This document shows, piece by piece, positions 10,290 to 19,831 of a stretch of DNA of 64,000 nt (the first letter of the stretch is position 1; each line of letters starts with the position of its first letter). Under the pieces are notes generated by a model. That model did not search any database. It saw only the letters and a list, made by a program, of their open reading frames with translations, and had not been told where the DNA came from. The position numbers were made by a program, and so were the translations under genes. The stretch spans positions 72,229,345 to 72,293,344 of the forward strand of contig OX328096.1 of NCBI GenBank assembly GCA_946811185.2. The letters are read 5' to 3'. This stretch comes from Hippopus hippopus. Lineage: Eukaryota > Mollusca > Bivalvia > Cardiida > Cardiidae.

Positions 10290-13200
10290 TTATCTTAGTG
10301 TGCCCCAAGCTAATGTATCGATATTGTTCCCAAGGATATAGCGTTTATCATCATTACTACTTAATGCGACTTTATTTATCTCTTCAGTATACAACTCATG
10401 ATTATGGCTCCTAATAACTACCATTCTCCTTAATTGTGTTTTATTTTTAAACAAACACTCTTTATAATGATCATGTTTAATAAATGCTTTTACTACATGC
10501 CTTTCCTCCTCATCATCACACATTTTATAAGAGTATAGCTTAGATCTGAGGCCTACAAACTCCCCAATAATCTTACCACTTGTCTCATCTTTAAACATAC
10601 CTAAACTTTCTTATTTAATCCAGTGGGAATACCTGAAGGGAGATCAGGTGGGTAATCACTTGTATCAAACCAATCTTTAACATCACCACTAATATCCTTA
10701 TAAAAATCTTCTGTTTCTATTTCATACATTAAGCTATCTGTATCAGTGAAAAGAAGTTTAACTTTTTCACCATATTTATCTTTAATATAATTATAATGAA
10801 AGTTATACATCAATGTCTTACTTAAATCTAAGATACACATCCCTACATAAATAGGCTTATTAAAATATAAACGTGGTTTATTCATTTGAATTATACATAA
10901 ATTTTCATCAAGGGTAGTTATATCGTAATAGTTGGGTTTAGCGGTTAATTTTTCAGCTTTTTCCCTGGTACTAACTAATCTTATATCTACACTATTCCTA
11001 ATATTTTCCATAGTCTTACCAAATACAGAATTATTCATAAGTTTAAAGAAATCCTTTTCAAATGCGGTTTTAGCTTTTGCTCTTAGTGTAGTATTTTTAT
11101 CGATATAAGGTTTTAACCATTCACTCTCATCAAAAGTTAACCCTCTATGAATCTTTTTAAGCTTTAGACCTAAACTTAAATATAACTTTAAATTTTCATG
11201 GTGTAATATATATTTATTTTTATTATCTAAATTAGGTATAAGTTTTTCAACTTTACCGGTCTTTAATCTTTCGGGAGCTAATGGAAAATCATTATGCAAA
11301 TCATGTAATTCTTTAGGATATTCTAAATCAACCTCTAATATACAAGGGCAACTTTGCCAATTATGTAAATTATTTTCATCTATCCATTTAAAATTTCCAA
11401 TGGGAAGTTTTTGACACATTGCCCAACCATAGAGATTATTCGCATCTAAATAAGTAATAAATTTAGGTGGTTCATTTGGGTTATATTTTTTACCCATATA
11501 TGAATTATTTGCTTTTGCAAATCGTTTAAAAATGGTTGAGATACCTCCTCTTATTCCGTTTTCAATAAATAAAATCATATCAGGGTCAGATAATAATTCT
11601 AATTCTACCTTAGTAGTTTTTAACATTGCCTCCCAAGCTAATCCCGGCGCTGTATAAAACCATGATGGATCTAATCCATAATTGTTAAAGCAAACATTCT
11701 TAAAATTTTCAAAGACATCCGCCAACAGTAAAACATCAGTCTTATTATATAAGTCATGGTAATCTTTAAAAGTTTTCATCTCGAAGGTATTCCATACATT
11801 TAATGCATGTTGATAATCCTCCTCCCCAATTCCACTATATTTAAGCTTTGAGTAAAATTTTCTTTGTTTGGGTAGCTTTGTTTCCTCTAATTTACTAAGG
11901 TTATCAAACCATTCATATGGGAATATACCCTTTTGAGAGACCAATTCAAGCTTTTCCCCCTCAAAATATTTCATAAGATTAGTCTTGTCCTCCTTAGCTA
12001 GAGTGCTAGCTAATTCATCTAAACTTTTACCTAGAAATTTTAAACTATCAAGGAATCTAATCTCATGCGTTTTAATTTTCTTCATCCCTTTAACAGTGTA
12101 TTCTATTGGCACATTTTTAGACACGCTTATATATGTTTCCTTGTTTGTTGGTATACAACTCGTCTCACCAGGTGTACTCATTAAGTCTTTTATAAATAGA
12201 TGAGCATCATACTTACTATAATTATGAAAGAATATGGGTGTAAAAGTAGGTCTTCTACATTTTAAATTACACACACTGTGCGCAGCTCCCCTAAACTTTC
12301 CGGTATAATGGCAATGGTCTCTTACTTTTTTCATGTCTTCTTTACATTTGAAAATGACTCCCCACATATCCAGCAGTTTCTTGCTTTATCAAACTCTCTT
12401 TTATCCTCAACTCTATAAATCATTTCCCTCGTTGGTATCCTATCTATTTCTTTTATAACCTTTTCTAAATCCTCTACGAATTTTTTAGATGCATTTTCGC
12501 CAGAATATTGAAAGATCTTAGAAGGGTAAACATTTTCATAAAGTGATTTAACATAAAAACAATATCCTGAAACATTATGCTCATTAATTAATTTTGTCCC
12601 ATTGCCTTTATTTTCGTTTTTCTTTTCTAATGTAGCCTCCATATCCGCATAAATTGTAAAAGGGTGTCTTTGTTGTTTAATAAAATTCTGAAAAGATATT
12701 TTGGTACCCTTTTTAGGTAAGTCTATTCTACAAGCATCTTTTTCACCACAATACTCTAAATGTTTATTTAAAGTTTCTTCTTTTCGAAAATGATTTAAAC
12801 ATCTTTCACAAATATAAGTTTTACCATTATGATCAGATATCTGTTTAGATAACAATTTACTCATATTTTTAATTAAACAATAATGTTTTTTACCATCCTT
12901 CTCAAGAAGTAAAAGATTAATATGATGTTCTCTTTTATAAACTTCTTTACTTAGACTAAGTGGATAAACACTAGTGAAATAATTATACCCAAAAATTGAT
13001 ACGGATATAGATGGGTTTAGGGTTTCGAATTTAATTCTATCTTGAAGGGAAACAGGGTAATTAATCCCTTCCATATTTATAGTGTTTAATAATGGTCTTA
13101 GTCTATCAATTTTTTCAGGGTTATTATCTGTTGGGTTCAAAGCTATAAGAATACAATAAGCAAAACACATATCATCATTCTTATTTATTGGATGAATAAC

Positions 13201-14077
13201 ACTTTTTGTATTTGCTATCTTAGGAGGAGTTGGGAACCAAGAATTTCCTTTTATTGGGTTATATGATACTGTATGTAATCTTAAATCAATTATGTAAAGA
13301 ACTTTATAATAATCTTGTTTCATTTCCTCAGTTGCTATATTAATTAATATCTGTTCCCCCATTTCATCATATAATTCATCCACATCATCCCCATCTAAAT
13401 TAACAAATGGAAAACCAGAATCAAAATTCATCTCTTTTAAACGATTTTCAATAGAGTGCTTCATCATACATCTCATAATAAGTTTAACTTTTGTTCGGCG
13501 ATTATTTCTCATAACATTTGTTAATTTATCTTTCGCTAAATCAAGGAAATCAGCCGGTGTAAAAGCTCCTTTACCTTTTATAAGATATTGTTTGGTAAAA
13601 CCTTTAAATGCTGATGGCCCTTCTTTAATCTCTATTTTATCTTTATCCTTATATAACTTATTTATTTTCTCCAATACTATCTAAATAGTTCATCAACTCC
13701 TCAGCTGCGGCTTTAGGTGTAGTTGGTACCGAGGGTGGTGTGTAAGGTGTAGGTGTTGGTGTGTAAGGTGTAGGTTTTAATACAGGGGCTCCAAGATTAC
13801 CAATATCATAATCTAATATTGGCGCTCCCCGATTAAGTAAGATGTCAATTAATTCAGCTCTTCTAAGTCTTGAGTATCCTCTAATTCCTTGATTTTTAGA
13901 TTCTTGTTTTAAGTCTCTTACTGTGAACCTCCTGAATTGATCAGCAGGACTATGAGGTGTAGGATTACTTAGACGCCCAATTAATTCAGCTCTTCTAAGT
14001 CTTGAGTATCCTCGGATTCCTCTTGACTTGGCTAAATCTTTTAAACCTTGTACGGTATATATATTATAATTTTCCAT
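10290..14077 (-). pseudogene. polB: Protein-primed family B DNA polymerase with N-terminal SAP-like repeats, frameshifted
   Basis: Read from 14077 down in four frame segments: 14077-13658, 13674-12331, 12367-10601, 10598-10290. Segment 1 has two SAP-like repeats (each with GIRGYSRLRRAELI) and a Pro/Thr linker. Segment 2 has a C2H2 finger (CERCLNHF...HLEYC) and the exonuclease motif YADMEATL. Segment 3 has a split Cys/His motif (RDHCHYTGKFRG), HNYSKYDAHLFIK (Exo II), LDANNLYGWAM (motif A), NNSVFGKTMEN (motif B) and TDTDS (motif C, near 10740). Segment 4 has the thumb-like EFVGLRSKLYS. Known: pPolB replicates Polintons with a protein primer. Segment 2 has no ATG and no promoter box before it, so I infer that segment 1 is its N-terminus. 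The three frame breaks (13658-13674, 12331-12367, about 10601-10607, the last looking like one lost T) make this copy inactive if real. Intact length would be near 1270 residues. Confidence 0.92.
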
Positions 14078-14147
14078 TTTTTATATATATAAAAAAAGTC
14101 TTAACTAAATGTCAAAAATAATTTTATTATGGAGTGACATAATAAAA

Positions 14148-14498
14148 TTATTGAATGTTAATCTTATATTTATTATTCCAAACTCTTCCGTCCCATTTTA
14201 TAACTGTTTGAGGACAACGATCTATAAATTTACCCGCCTTGTAAATTGATGGCAATATTATTATTTCACCAGTTTCAACATCCTCTAAACTGACTTTCTT
14301 AGGATTATGCTTAATAGTTTTTAATCTTTCAAACTTTGGATCATCCTCGCTTATTTCTTTGTGAGGCAACTTAGGAGACACCTCCGGTAACAATCCATGT
14401 TTTTTCACCAACCCAACTAAGCGTTTTTTATCCCAGTATGAGCAGAAATTTATATTATTTTCTTTAAGAATTTTTTTTAAATCTATAATCTTTATCAT
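14148..14498 (-). CDS. Small SAP/NUMOD1-like DNA-binding protein (116 aa)
   Basis: Intact ATG-to-stop frame preceded by TTATATAAAAATG. Residues 1-35 resemble a SAP helix-extension-helix (LKKILKENNI...WDKKRLVGLVKKHG). Residues 60-115 (VETGEIIILPSIYKAGKFID...VIKWDGRVWNNKYKI) look like a NUMOD1-type helix-turn-helix module, which in phage and organellar homing endonucleases follows the nuclease domain. No nuclease motif is visible. Inferred: a DNA-binding accessory protein, next to the polymerase gene. The assignment is by pattern only; a structure or profile search should decide. Confidence 0.6.
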   Translation of the reverse strand: MIKIIDLKKILKENNINFCSYWDKKRLVGLVKKHGLLPEVSPKLPHKEISEDDPKFERLKTIKHNPKKVSLEDVETGEIIILPSIYKAGKFIDRCPQTVIKWDGRVWNNKYKINIQ

Positions 14499-14521
14499 TT
14501 TTATATAAGAAAAAAAATATC

Positions 14522-15811
14522 TTAATACACTACAAACATTTTATTTCCATCAGACTGAAAGTTAATAAACTTATCACTAATAATAACAGCATATGCCTCA
14601 GTGTTTGCGGGTACATTTGCGCCGAAATTTGCCTTAATTTGGATATCATTAGCAGAATATTTTAATTTCTCGCTTTGTTTGGAAACGTCGAACACAAACA
14701 AAGGATATAGAGTTTTATAATCTGAGGGGTTAATGTTAGGGTTTGATGTTAATTCATCTATATTATAAAACTTAGATCTGAATAATGCAGCATCTCAATA
14801 CACTCTACTAAATTGGTGTTTGCCAAATGAAAGATTGTAGTCAACCGCAGGGTATCGGGTAGTATTTAACATAACATAGATATTTTTAACGTCTACATTG
14901 TCGAATATGGATGGATTTTCCCCTTGATTACCAATTTTATTAGTCTGAAAGCCAACAATGATAAAACGTGGTACCTCAGGAGATGATTTAACGGAAAGTC
15001 TCCAGGTAAATGATGTTGCCTGAGAAACTGCGATAGGATCACACTGCCACATTCTATATCCAACCGATAATTTTTCTTTTTTCTGGATAATTTTATAAAG
15101 TGCCATCTTCTCATTATCCGCAGGTATCACGTGAGGCATAAACCAAGATATTTTATCTAGTGTAATTTTACCAGCATCAACACCAGCAGCCCTATAAATC
15201 GCATGATTATCACCATTTCTTGTTAAGGTGAGAGTTTGTTTCATTCCATATAATATCTTATCATAAAAACCGAATATATGTTTTAATGGAACTCTGAAGC
15301 TGAAGGTACCTGTTGGATCTGGACTATCAACGATGTATAATTTTCTTGCATTCCAACCTACGTTTTCACCAGGATCGGCAGTAGCTCCAGTATCCTTATA
15401 CCAACATTGATTTAACCCTTGTGATTTAGAAAAATCATCCGGATATTTTAATAACCAAAGCATTGTAGTACCCTTGCCAGGGTGTGTTAATGATTCAATA
15501 TCCATACCAGAAAGTTGATACCTAATATTTTTAAACAGATGCATCATAGCATTGTTTGTTAGAGAAATGTTGTCAGCAGCTGCGTAAGCAGTTCCATCAG
15601 CTTTTGTTAAACGACCTTCTATAAGTAAATAACTATCACTAGGATGAGTAAAAATATCTAATATACTAATCCTAATATCTCCTCCTGAGTTGTTGAGATT
15701 TGCGCCAGTGATCGGTTCATACTCATGGTGTTCATACTCATCAATGCTAACATCTTTTGGAATCGGTTCGGTAACTTTTAAAATTGAATTGACAGATTCT
15801 GAAATATTCAT
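14522..15811 (-). pseudogene. MCP: Major capsid protein (double jelly-roll), one in-frame stop
   Basis: A single frame of 430 codons from ATG at 15811 to TAA at 14522-14524, with one TGA at codon 339 (after FSRVY), where relatives usually have Gly. Motifs typical of Polinton MCP: PITGANLNNSGGDIRI, THPSDSYLLIEGRL, LTNNAMMHLFKNIRYQLSG, LLKYPDDFS, and YKTLYPLFVFDVS after the stop. Known: the double jelly-roll protein forms the pseudo-hexameric capsomers of adenovirus/PRD1-like capsids. The frame continues undisturbed past the TGA, so the lesion is a point change, not an indel. The A-rich box AATAATAAAAAATG precedes the start. Identity is high confidence by family resemblance. Confidence 0.9.
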
Positions 15812-15866
15812 TTTTTATTATTGCAATTATAATTTTAAATAAAAATTATAATTGTATCACTTTTAC

Positions 15867-16235
15867 TTAAAACTCTAACCAAAGCTGGGGAAAAGCTTTA
15901 TCTTCACTATTAACAAACACACCTTTAAGTTTAATTTTATGTAGTGTATTTTCTGGGGTAAATGTTTTCTTTTTAGGGTAAATTCTATTTCCGTAAACAA
16001 GTGTTACAGGGGTTATATTGTACTCTTCTAAATGCTTATTTACTTTTTCCTCAATCTCTTTCATTACGTTTACTTTACTAGGAGGCAACTTTATAACAGC
16101 TTTTTGATGTTTATAATCTGTGTTAATAATTTCAAGAATCTCACAATCTTTTAGGTTTAAAGATGCATTTTGTATGTGAATAGTACTACTTCTGTATTTT
16201 GAATAATATTCACGATCAAATATTAAGTTTGACAT
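15867..16235 (-). CDS. Conserved Polinton protein of unknown function (122 aa)
   Basis: Intact frame beginning MSNLIFDREYYSKYRSS. Mixed alpha/beta character; motifs LEIINTDYKHQKAVIKLPPS and FTPENTLHKIKLKGVFVN. No membrane segment, signal peptide or catalytic motif seen. It lies 55 bp upstream (in transcription sense) of the MCP gene and ends in WLEF. Position among virion genes suggests a structural or assembly role, but that is inference only. Confidence 0.7.
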   Translation of the reverse strand: MSNLIFDREYYSKYRSSTIHIQNASLNLKDCEILEIINTDYKHQKAVIKLPPSKVNVMKEIEEKVNKHLEEYNITPVTLVYGNRIYPKKKTFTPENTLHKIKLKGVFVNSEDKAFPQLWLEF

Positions 16236-16287
16236 TCTCTTTTTTATATAATAAATATAATCTTCTTAAGTTATTTATATTTTTTCT

Positions 16288-16686
16288 TCATACTACCTTA
16301 ATGCCTGCTCCACTGTTTAATTTTTTAACTAAGTCTTGAATAGCTATGGCACTTCCATCTATTAATGTATTAATATTTTGTGTTTTAGGGGTATCTGTGG
16401 GTTTTGGTGTTGCATTATATTTTTGTAAAATTTTCTTTGATTTTGGTGTTAAAGCTTTTGTAACTAATTTCTTTCCTGCTTCTACAGCTGCACTCTTTCC
16501 AACCTCTAAAGCTTTCTTTGCTCCTTTCTTAGCTACACTCTTTCCCACATCAAGGGCAGAAGATGCTATTTGTTTACCTGCGCTACTTGTAAAAAGCCTC
16601 GCTAAAAAGTTAGCAATGCTGTCAAAGATTCCAGTACCACCGTATGAATACCTTCTTTTAAATCCGTATTTCTTATTGACAATCAT
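16288..16686 (-). CDS. Small basic virion-type protein (132 aa)
   Basis: Intact frame. N-terminus basic (MIVNKKYGFKRRYSYGG), then an amphipathic, Ala/Lys/Gly-rich helix region about residues 20-85 with repeated GKSxAxKxGKK-like units, then PKSKKILQKYNATPKP and a hydrophobic C-terminus (SAIAIQDLVKKLNSG). Similar Ala/Lys proteins recur in Polintons and recall adenovirus minor core or membrane-lytic proteins. DNA condensation or membrane interaction is a guess. Its start lies 3 bp from the stop of the 284-aa gene, so its A-rich/TATA box (TATAGTATAAAAAATG) sits in that gene's last codons. Confidence 0.65.
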   Translation of the reverse strand: MIVNKKYGFKRRYSYGGTGIFDSIANFLARLFTSSAGKQIASSALDVGKSVAKKGAKKALEVGKSAAVEAGKKLVTKALTPKSKKILQKYNATPKPTDTPKTQNINTLIDGSAIAIQDLVKKLNSGAGIKVV

Positions 16687-16689
16687 TTT

Positions 16690-17544
16690 TTATACTATAG
16701 ACATTAAATTTTTATAAGCGTTTGAATTTAAAACACCTTGTCTTTTTAATTCATCACAAATACTAACTAACTCATTTCTTACACCTGTGTTACCTGCTTC
16801 TTTACTTGCCAATAACAGATCTAGTCTTTTTATTAATGCGTTAGGGTCAGACGGGATAACAACGATACCCTTTCCCTCATATAATCCTCTATTATCCCAA
16901 ATAGGTCTAAGTATAGTAGTCCATTTTACACTTTTAGAAGATTTAGGATGATTACTTTCTGGGTTGTTGTCGCGATAAATGGAGTTGGTTTTTACCATCA
17001 AATTCGCGTAATTAACATAATCTTCAGCAGTATAAATATCATTATCCGGCTGTTTAGATATGATTAACTCCCATAAACCAGGGGTACCATTATATTCCTC
17101 CTTTCCCACAATAATACCAATTGGTTTGTTTCCAATATAAAACTTACCATTTCTGTCATATATTCCAAACGTTCTATCAGCTTCAGACTTAGTAGCAAAC
17201 TTTCTTAAATATTCTTCTGCTATTTGACCAATAAATATTGGAACTCCTTCTTCTTCTTCTGATGGTTTATCATAAGCTGTGATAGAAGGAAAGGCTGGGA
17301 ACTTAATAGCTTGTGGCAACTGTTCGATACCTTCTTTAATAGGTTTAAGTCCTTCTGTAATCTCCTTTGTTGTAGCTTTTTGCGTTTCCGTAATAGGTTT
17401 AAAAAACTTTGAAAGATCTGTTTGAAGTTGCTGTTCACCTGTTCTCTCCGCTAGTAGATTATCCCTAATATTCTTTTTTGTTTCAAGATACTCTTTTACA
17501 ATTAAGTCCCTTTTTGCAGGATCAGTGATTTTTAAAAAAGACAT
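16690..17544 (-). CDS. Conserved Polinton protein of unknown function (284 aa)
   Basis: Intact frame. N-terminal third (about residues 1-85) is predicted coiled and charged (KRDLIVKEYLETKKNIRDNL). The C-terminal two thirds is a globular domain with TFGIYDRNGKFYIGNKPIG, GTPGLWELI, KPIWDNRGLYEGKGIVVIP and LDLLLASKEAGNTGVRNEL. This block is recognisable across invertebrate Polintons and related host proteins. No enzyme motif is seen. The lack of lesions contrasts with its neighbours. Function unknown. Confidence 0.75.
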   Translation of the reverse strand: MSFLKITDPAKRDLIVKEYLETKKNIRDNLLAERTGEQQLQTDLSKFFKPITETQKATTKEITEGLKPIKEGIEQLPQAIKFPAFPSITAYDKPSEEEEGVPIFIGQIAEEYLRKFATKSEADRTFGIYDRNGKFYIGNKPIGIIVGKEEYNGTPGLWELIISKQPDNDIYTAEDYVNYANLMVKTNSIYRDNNPESNHPKSSKSVKWTTILRPIWDNRGLYEGKGIVVIPSDPNALIKRLDLLLASKEAGNTGVRNELVSICDELKRQGVLNSNAYKNLMSIV

Positions 17545-17688
17545 TTTTTAAATTACTGAAATAATTTTTTATCCTAGTTTTGATATAATTCTTAACATAA
17601 TTTTTAACATAATTTTTAACATAATTTTTATCACGTTTCATAACTAAAGCTGCATGAAAACTTTATTTTTCTTGGTTTGTTACTACTT

Positions 17689-18333
17689 CTACGAGGGAGC
17701 GGTACGATTCTTTTCAACCAACCTCCGAAAGGACTCACGCGCTTCTTGCCTCCATCTCTCAATTAAACTTTCTTCATTTTCATTAGATATCTTTTTCTTA
17801 GTTTTTGTTCTTATCTCATCCTTCATCTTCTTATACTTCTCTTGTTCTTCCATGATAAGTTTAAACTCTTCATCTGATATATGATCGTCAACTAAAGCTT
17901 TAGATATATGTGAAGCAATTGTATCAAGCTTAGCATCAGCTATCATCCGAATCTTTTGATGCTTTTCTCCTTTTGTTTTTGAATTCCTTACTACATACTT
18001 ACCTACCATTGAGAGTAATCCGATTGCTGCACTTGTAATTTCTAAACCTAATGCTATTGGTACCGCTACAACTGTACCCAATAATATGGCTCCCCCAACA
18101 CCTGAAGCCATTGTTAGCCCGATTAATGCTGTATCAATATTATCTACAACTCTTGCTGCTCTAAAATATTTCTTGGCTAGGGCTTCTCTTTTTTGAACTT
18201 CATTTTCAAGAAACTTCTGTACTTCGGATACCTTTAGTAAACGGTAGGAATGACCTTTATCATCTATTGCGTGCATCTCAATAGATGGTGCTGAAGGTGA
18301 TAATTTTGGATAAATATTCTCTTTCATCTCCAT
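17689..18333 (-). CDS. Membrane-associated Polinton protein (214 aa)
   Basis: Intact frame from MEMKENIYPKLSPSAPS. Residues about 35-60 form a charged helix (FLENEVQKREALAKKYFRAA). Residues about 65-110 are hydrophobic and Gly/Ala-rich (DTALIGLTMASGVGGAILLG and VAVPIALGLEITSAAIG), consistent with a membrane hairpin. The rest is a long charged helix/coiled coil (HISKALVDDHISDEEFKLIM, EEQEKYKKMKDEIR). The family is common in Polintons and their degraded host copies. A role in virion membrane or entry is inference. Confidence 0.7.
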   Translation of the reverse strand: MEMKENIYPKLSPSAPSIEMHAIDDKGHSYRLLKVSEVQKFLENEVQKREALAKKYFRAARVVDNIDTALIGLTMASGVGGAILLGTVVAVPIALGLEITSAAIGLLSMVGKYVVRNSKTKGEKHQKIRMIADAKLDTIASHISKALVDDHISDEEFKLIMEEQEKYKKMKDEIRTKTKKKISNENEESLIERWRQEARESFRRLVEKNRTAPS

Positions 18334-18368
18334 TTTTAATTAAAATTATTTTTTTTAAAACAGAGCCG

Positions 18369-18743
18369 CTAAATTGTGTAATAAACAAGACACAAAAGCT
18401 CGTTTTCCTCAATTGTTACATTTTTGCTAGAATTGTTTGTAATAGCAATTATAATATCCGCGGTATCCTCAAGGTTAACCTCATTTTGTAAACTGCACCA
18501 TTTAAATTTCAAGGAGTAAGCTAAGCTTGTTAACACAACTCCTTTAGTCATCATAAACCAAAACCCTAAAAGTATTTGTTTTCCTTCCTTAGGTTTTAGT
18601 ATAATCTTCTCTTGACTAAAAATTTCCCAGGTTACCGTATTTACTTTTCGAGGTGTATGTTTTATACCTAGCAATGGGCGCCAAAATATAGTTTTATGTT
18701 GATTAGCAGTATTATGTTTTATACCAAATTTGTGTATATCCAT
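18369..18743 (-). CDS. dUTPase-fold protein, copy B (124 aa)
   Basis: Intact frame. Resembles copy A (18806-19210): WRPLLGIKHTPRKV, TWEIFSQEKIILKPKEGKQI, and a C-terminal ADIIIAITNNSSKNVTIEEN. The strand order matches trimeric dUTPases: the start-of-domain, the 'I.V.I.N.S' strand, then the region equivalent to motif IV. The catalytic aspartate motif (GVID-like) and the C-terminal Gly-rich motif V are not visible, so enzyme activity is unlikely. Fold assignment is inference at moderate confidence. Confidence 0.55.
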   Translation of the reverse strand: MDIHKFGIKHNTANQHKTIFWRPLLGIKHTPRKVNTVTWEIFSQEKIILKPKEGKQILLGFWFMMTKGVVLTSLAYSLKFKWCSLQNEVNLEDTADIIIAITNNSSKNVTIEENELLCLVYYTI

Positions 18744-18805
18744 TTTTATTTTTACTTGTTACAAATAATATTTAAATATTATTATTTATAACATTACAAT
18801 ATAAC

Positions 18806-19210
18806 TTAACCATGACTTCTAAAATCATGAGAGTCATCATTATAAGAAACTATAAATAAAGGTTCATTTTTTGCGATAGTAATCTTTCTATTAGAAATAT
18901 TTTTTATAAATATAAATATATCATCTCTTGTAACTGATCTATTGCCTTTTATGTATGTTAGACCTTTTAAGGATAAATTATCTTTAAGTACAGTTGCAAT
19001 TTTATCATTATTATTATGTGTAATACATCCAAGCCCAAGTTGCAATTTTACTTTTTCTAAAGGTTGTAGTATTATTTCACTTTGTGAATATACTTCCCAT
19101 GTATTTTCTGTTATTTTTTTAGGTGGATATACCAAATTTTGCAAAGGACACCAAATTACTCCTTTTATAATTTCACTATCTTGAAAATTACAATTATATA
19201 TACGTATCAT
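18806..19210 (-). CDS. dUTPase-fold protein, copy A (134 aa)
   Basis: Intact frame. Segments line up in order with dUTPase: TWEVYSQSEIILQPLEKVKL with motif I and its strand, LGLGCI, NLSLKGLTYIKGN with motif II/III surroundings, DIFIFIKNISNRKITIAKNEP with the strand ending in motif IV. The motif III aspartate appears as Thr (SVTRDD) and motif V is absent. Known: adenoviruses keep a catalytically dead dUTPase relative (E4 ORF1). A similar regulatory or structural role here is only a possibility. Confidence 0.55.
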   Translation of the reverse strand: MIRIYNCNFQDSEIIKGVIWCPLQNLVYPPKKITENTWEVYSQSEIILQPLEKVKLQLGLGCITHNNNDKIATVLKDNLSLKGLTYIKGNRSVTRDDIFIFIKNISNRKITIAKNEPLFIVSYNDDSHDFRSHG

Positions 19211-19246
19211 TTTTAATTATGTATTATTTTTTTATATTAATATTTT

Positions 19247-19831
19247 TTATAAGATAGCTCCTAGAATAGGGACATTAGCAAACGGACTATTAGGCCCAAA
19301 CAAAAACCCTTTTCCGTCATAAATTTCCCCTCCTTGATTTAAATAAAAACCATCACCAACATACTTTAAACCTTTACCTTTGTATGGCTCTAAGAAAAAT
19401 CCACATCCATCAGTTTCAACTTTACAAACACAACCCCCTTTTTTAAGATAAAGACCCGACCCCATTGCTTTTTGTACCCCTGTTTGAGCTAATCCAGAGA
19501 GAGCACCAATACCTAACGCAGGTAAAACGGTTTTTGCAATCATTGGTAAAGCTCTAGCAGCTAACCCGGCCAACATTCCTATAAAACCTCCCTCTATTTT
19601 CATATTATGTTTAAGTTGTTTTACAGACATTTTAATAGTTATACCCTTACCCTCCTCATAGGCTTTAGCTATTTTTTTTGCTTGTGAATTGGTAATTGCT
19701 AAAACATCATTACCCTTTAAATCTTCATGACCTAAACGTATACTTACCGGGCAACTAGCTTTAAGAGCATGTTGAATCTTTTCCTTTTGTCCTTCTGATA
19801 TATTTACTTTAACAGTAGTGTAACTTGTCAT
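19247..19831 (-). CDS. Polinton virion-associated protein with Gly/Ala hydrophobic core (pVI/PX-like, 194 aa)
   Basis: Start chosen at the ATG at 19831 (MTSYTTVKVNISEGQ) because TTATATATAAAAATG precedes it. The same frame is open upstream into the penton gene. An N-terminal domain (EGQKEKIQHALKASCPVSIR, SQAKKIAKAYEEGKGITIKM) is followed by a conserved hydrophobic stretch (GGFIGMLAGLAARALPMIAK, LPALGIGALSGLAQTGVQ) and a Cys/Gly-rich tail with GLYLKKGGC-type repeats. The family occurs in most Polintons. The hydrophobic part recalls membrane-lytic capsid proteins; function is inference. Confidence 0.75.
   Translation of the reverse strand: MTSYTTVKVNISEGQKEKIQHALKASCPVSIRLGHEDLKGNDVLAITNSQAKKIAKAYEEGKGITIKMSVKQLKHNMKIEGGFIGMLAGLAARALPMIAKTVLPALGIGALSGLAQTGVQKAMGSGLYLKKGGCVCKVETDGCGFFLEPYKGKGLKYVGDGFYLNQGGEIYDGKGFLFGPNSPFANVPILGAIL

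Noticed and set aside
14795..14797. TGA in the capsid gene as selenocysteine or recoded codon
   Set aside because: Neighbouring genes are interrupted by TAG and TAA as well, and relatives have Gly here, so a simple nonsense change is more likely.
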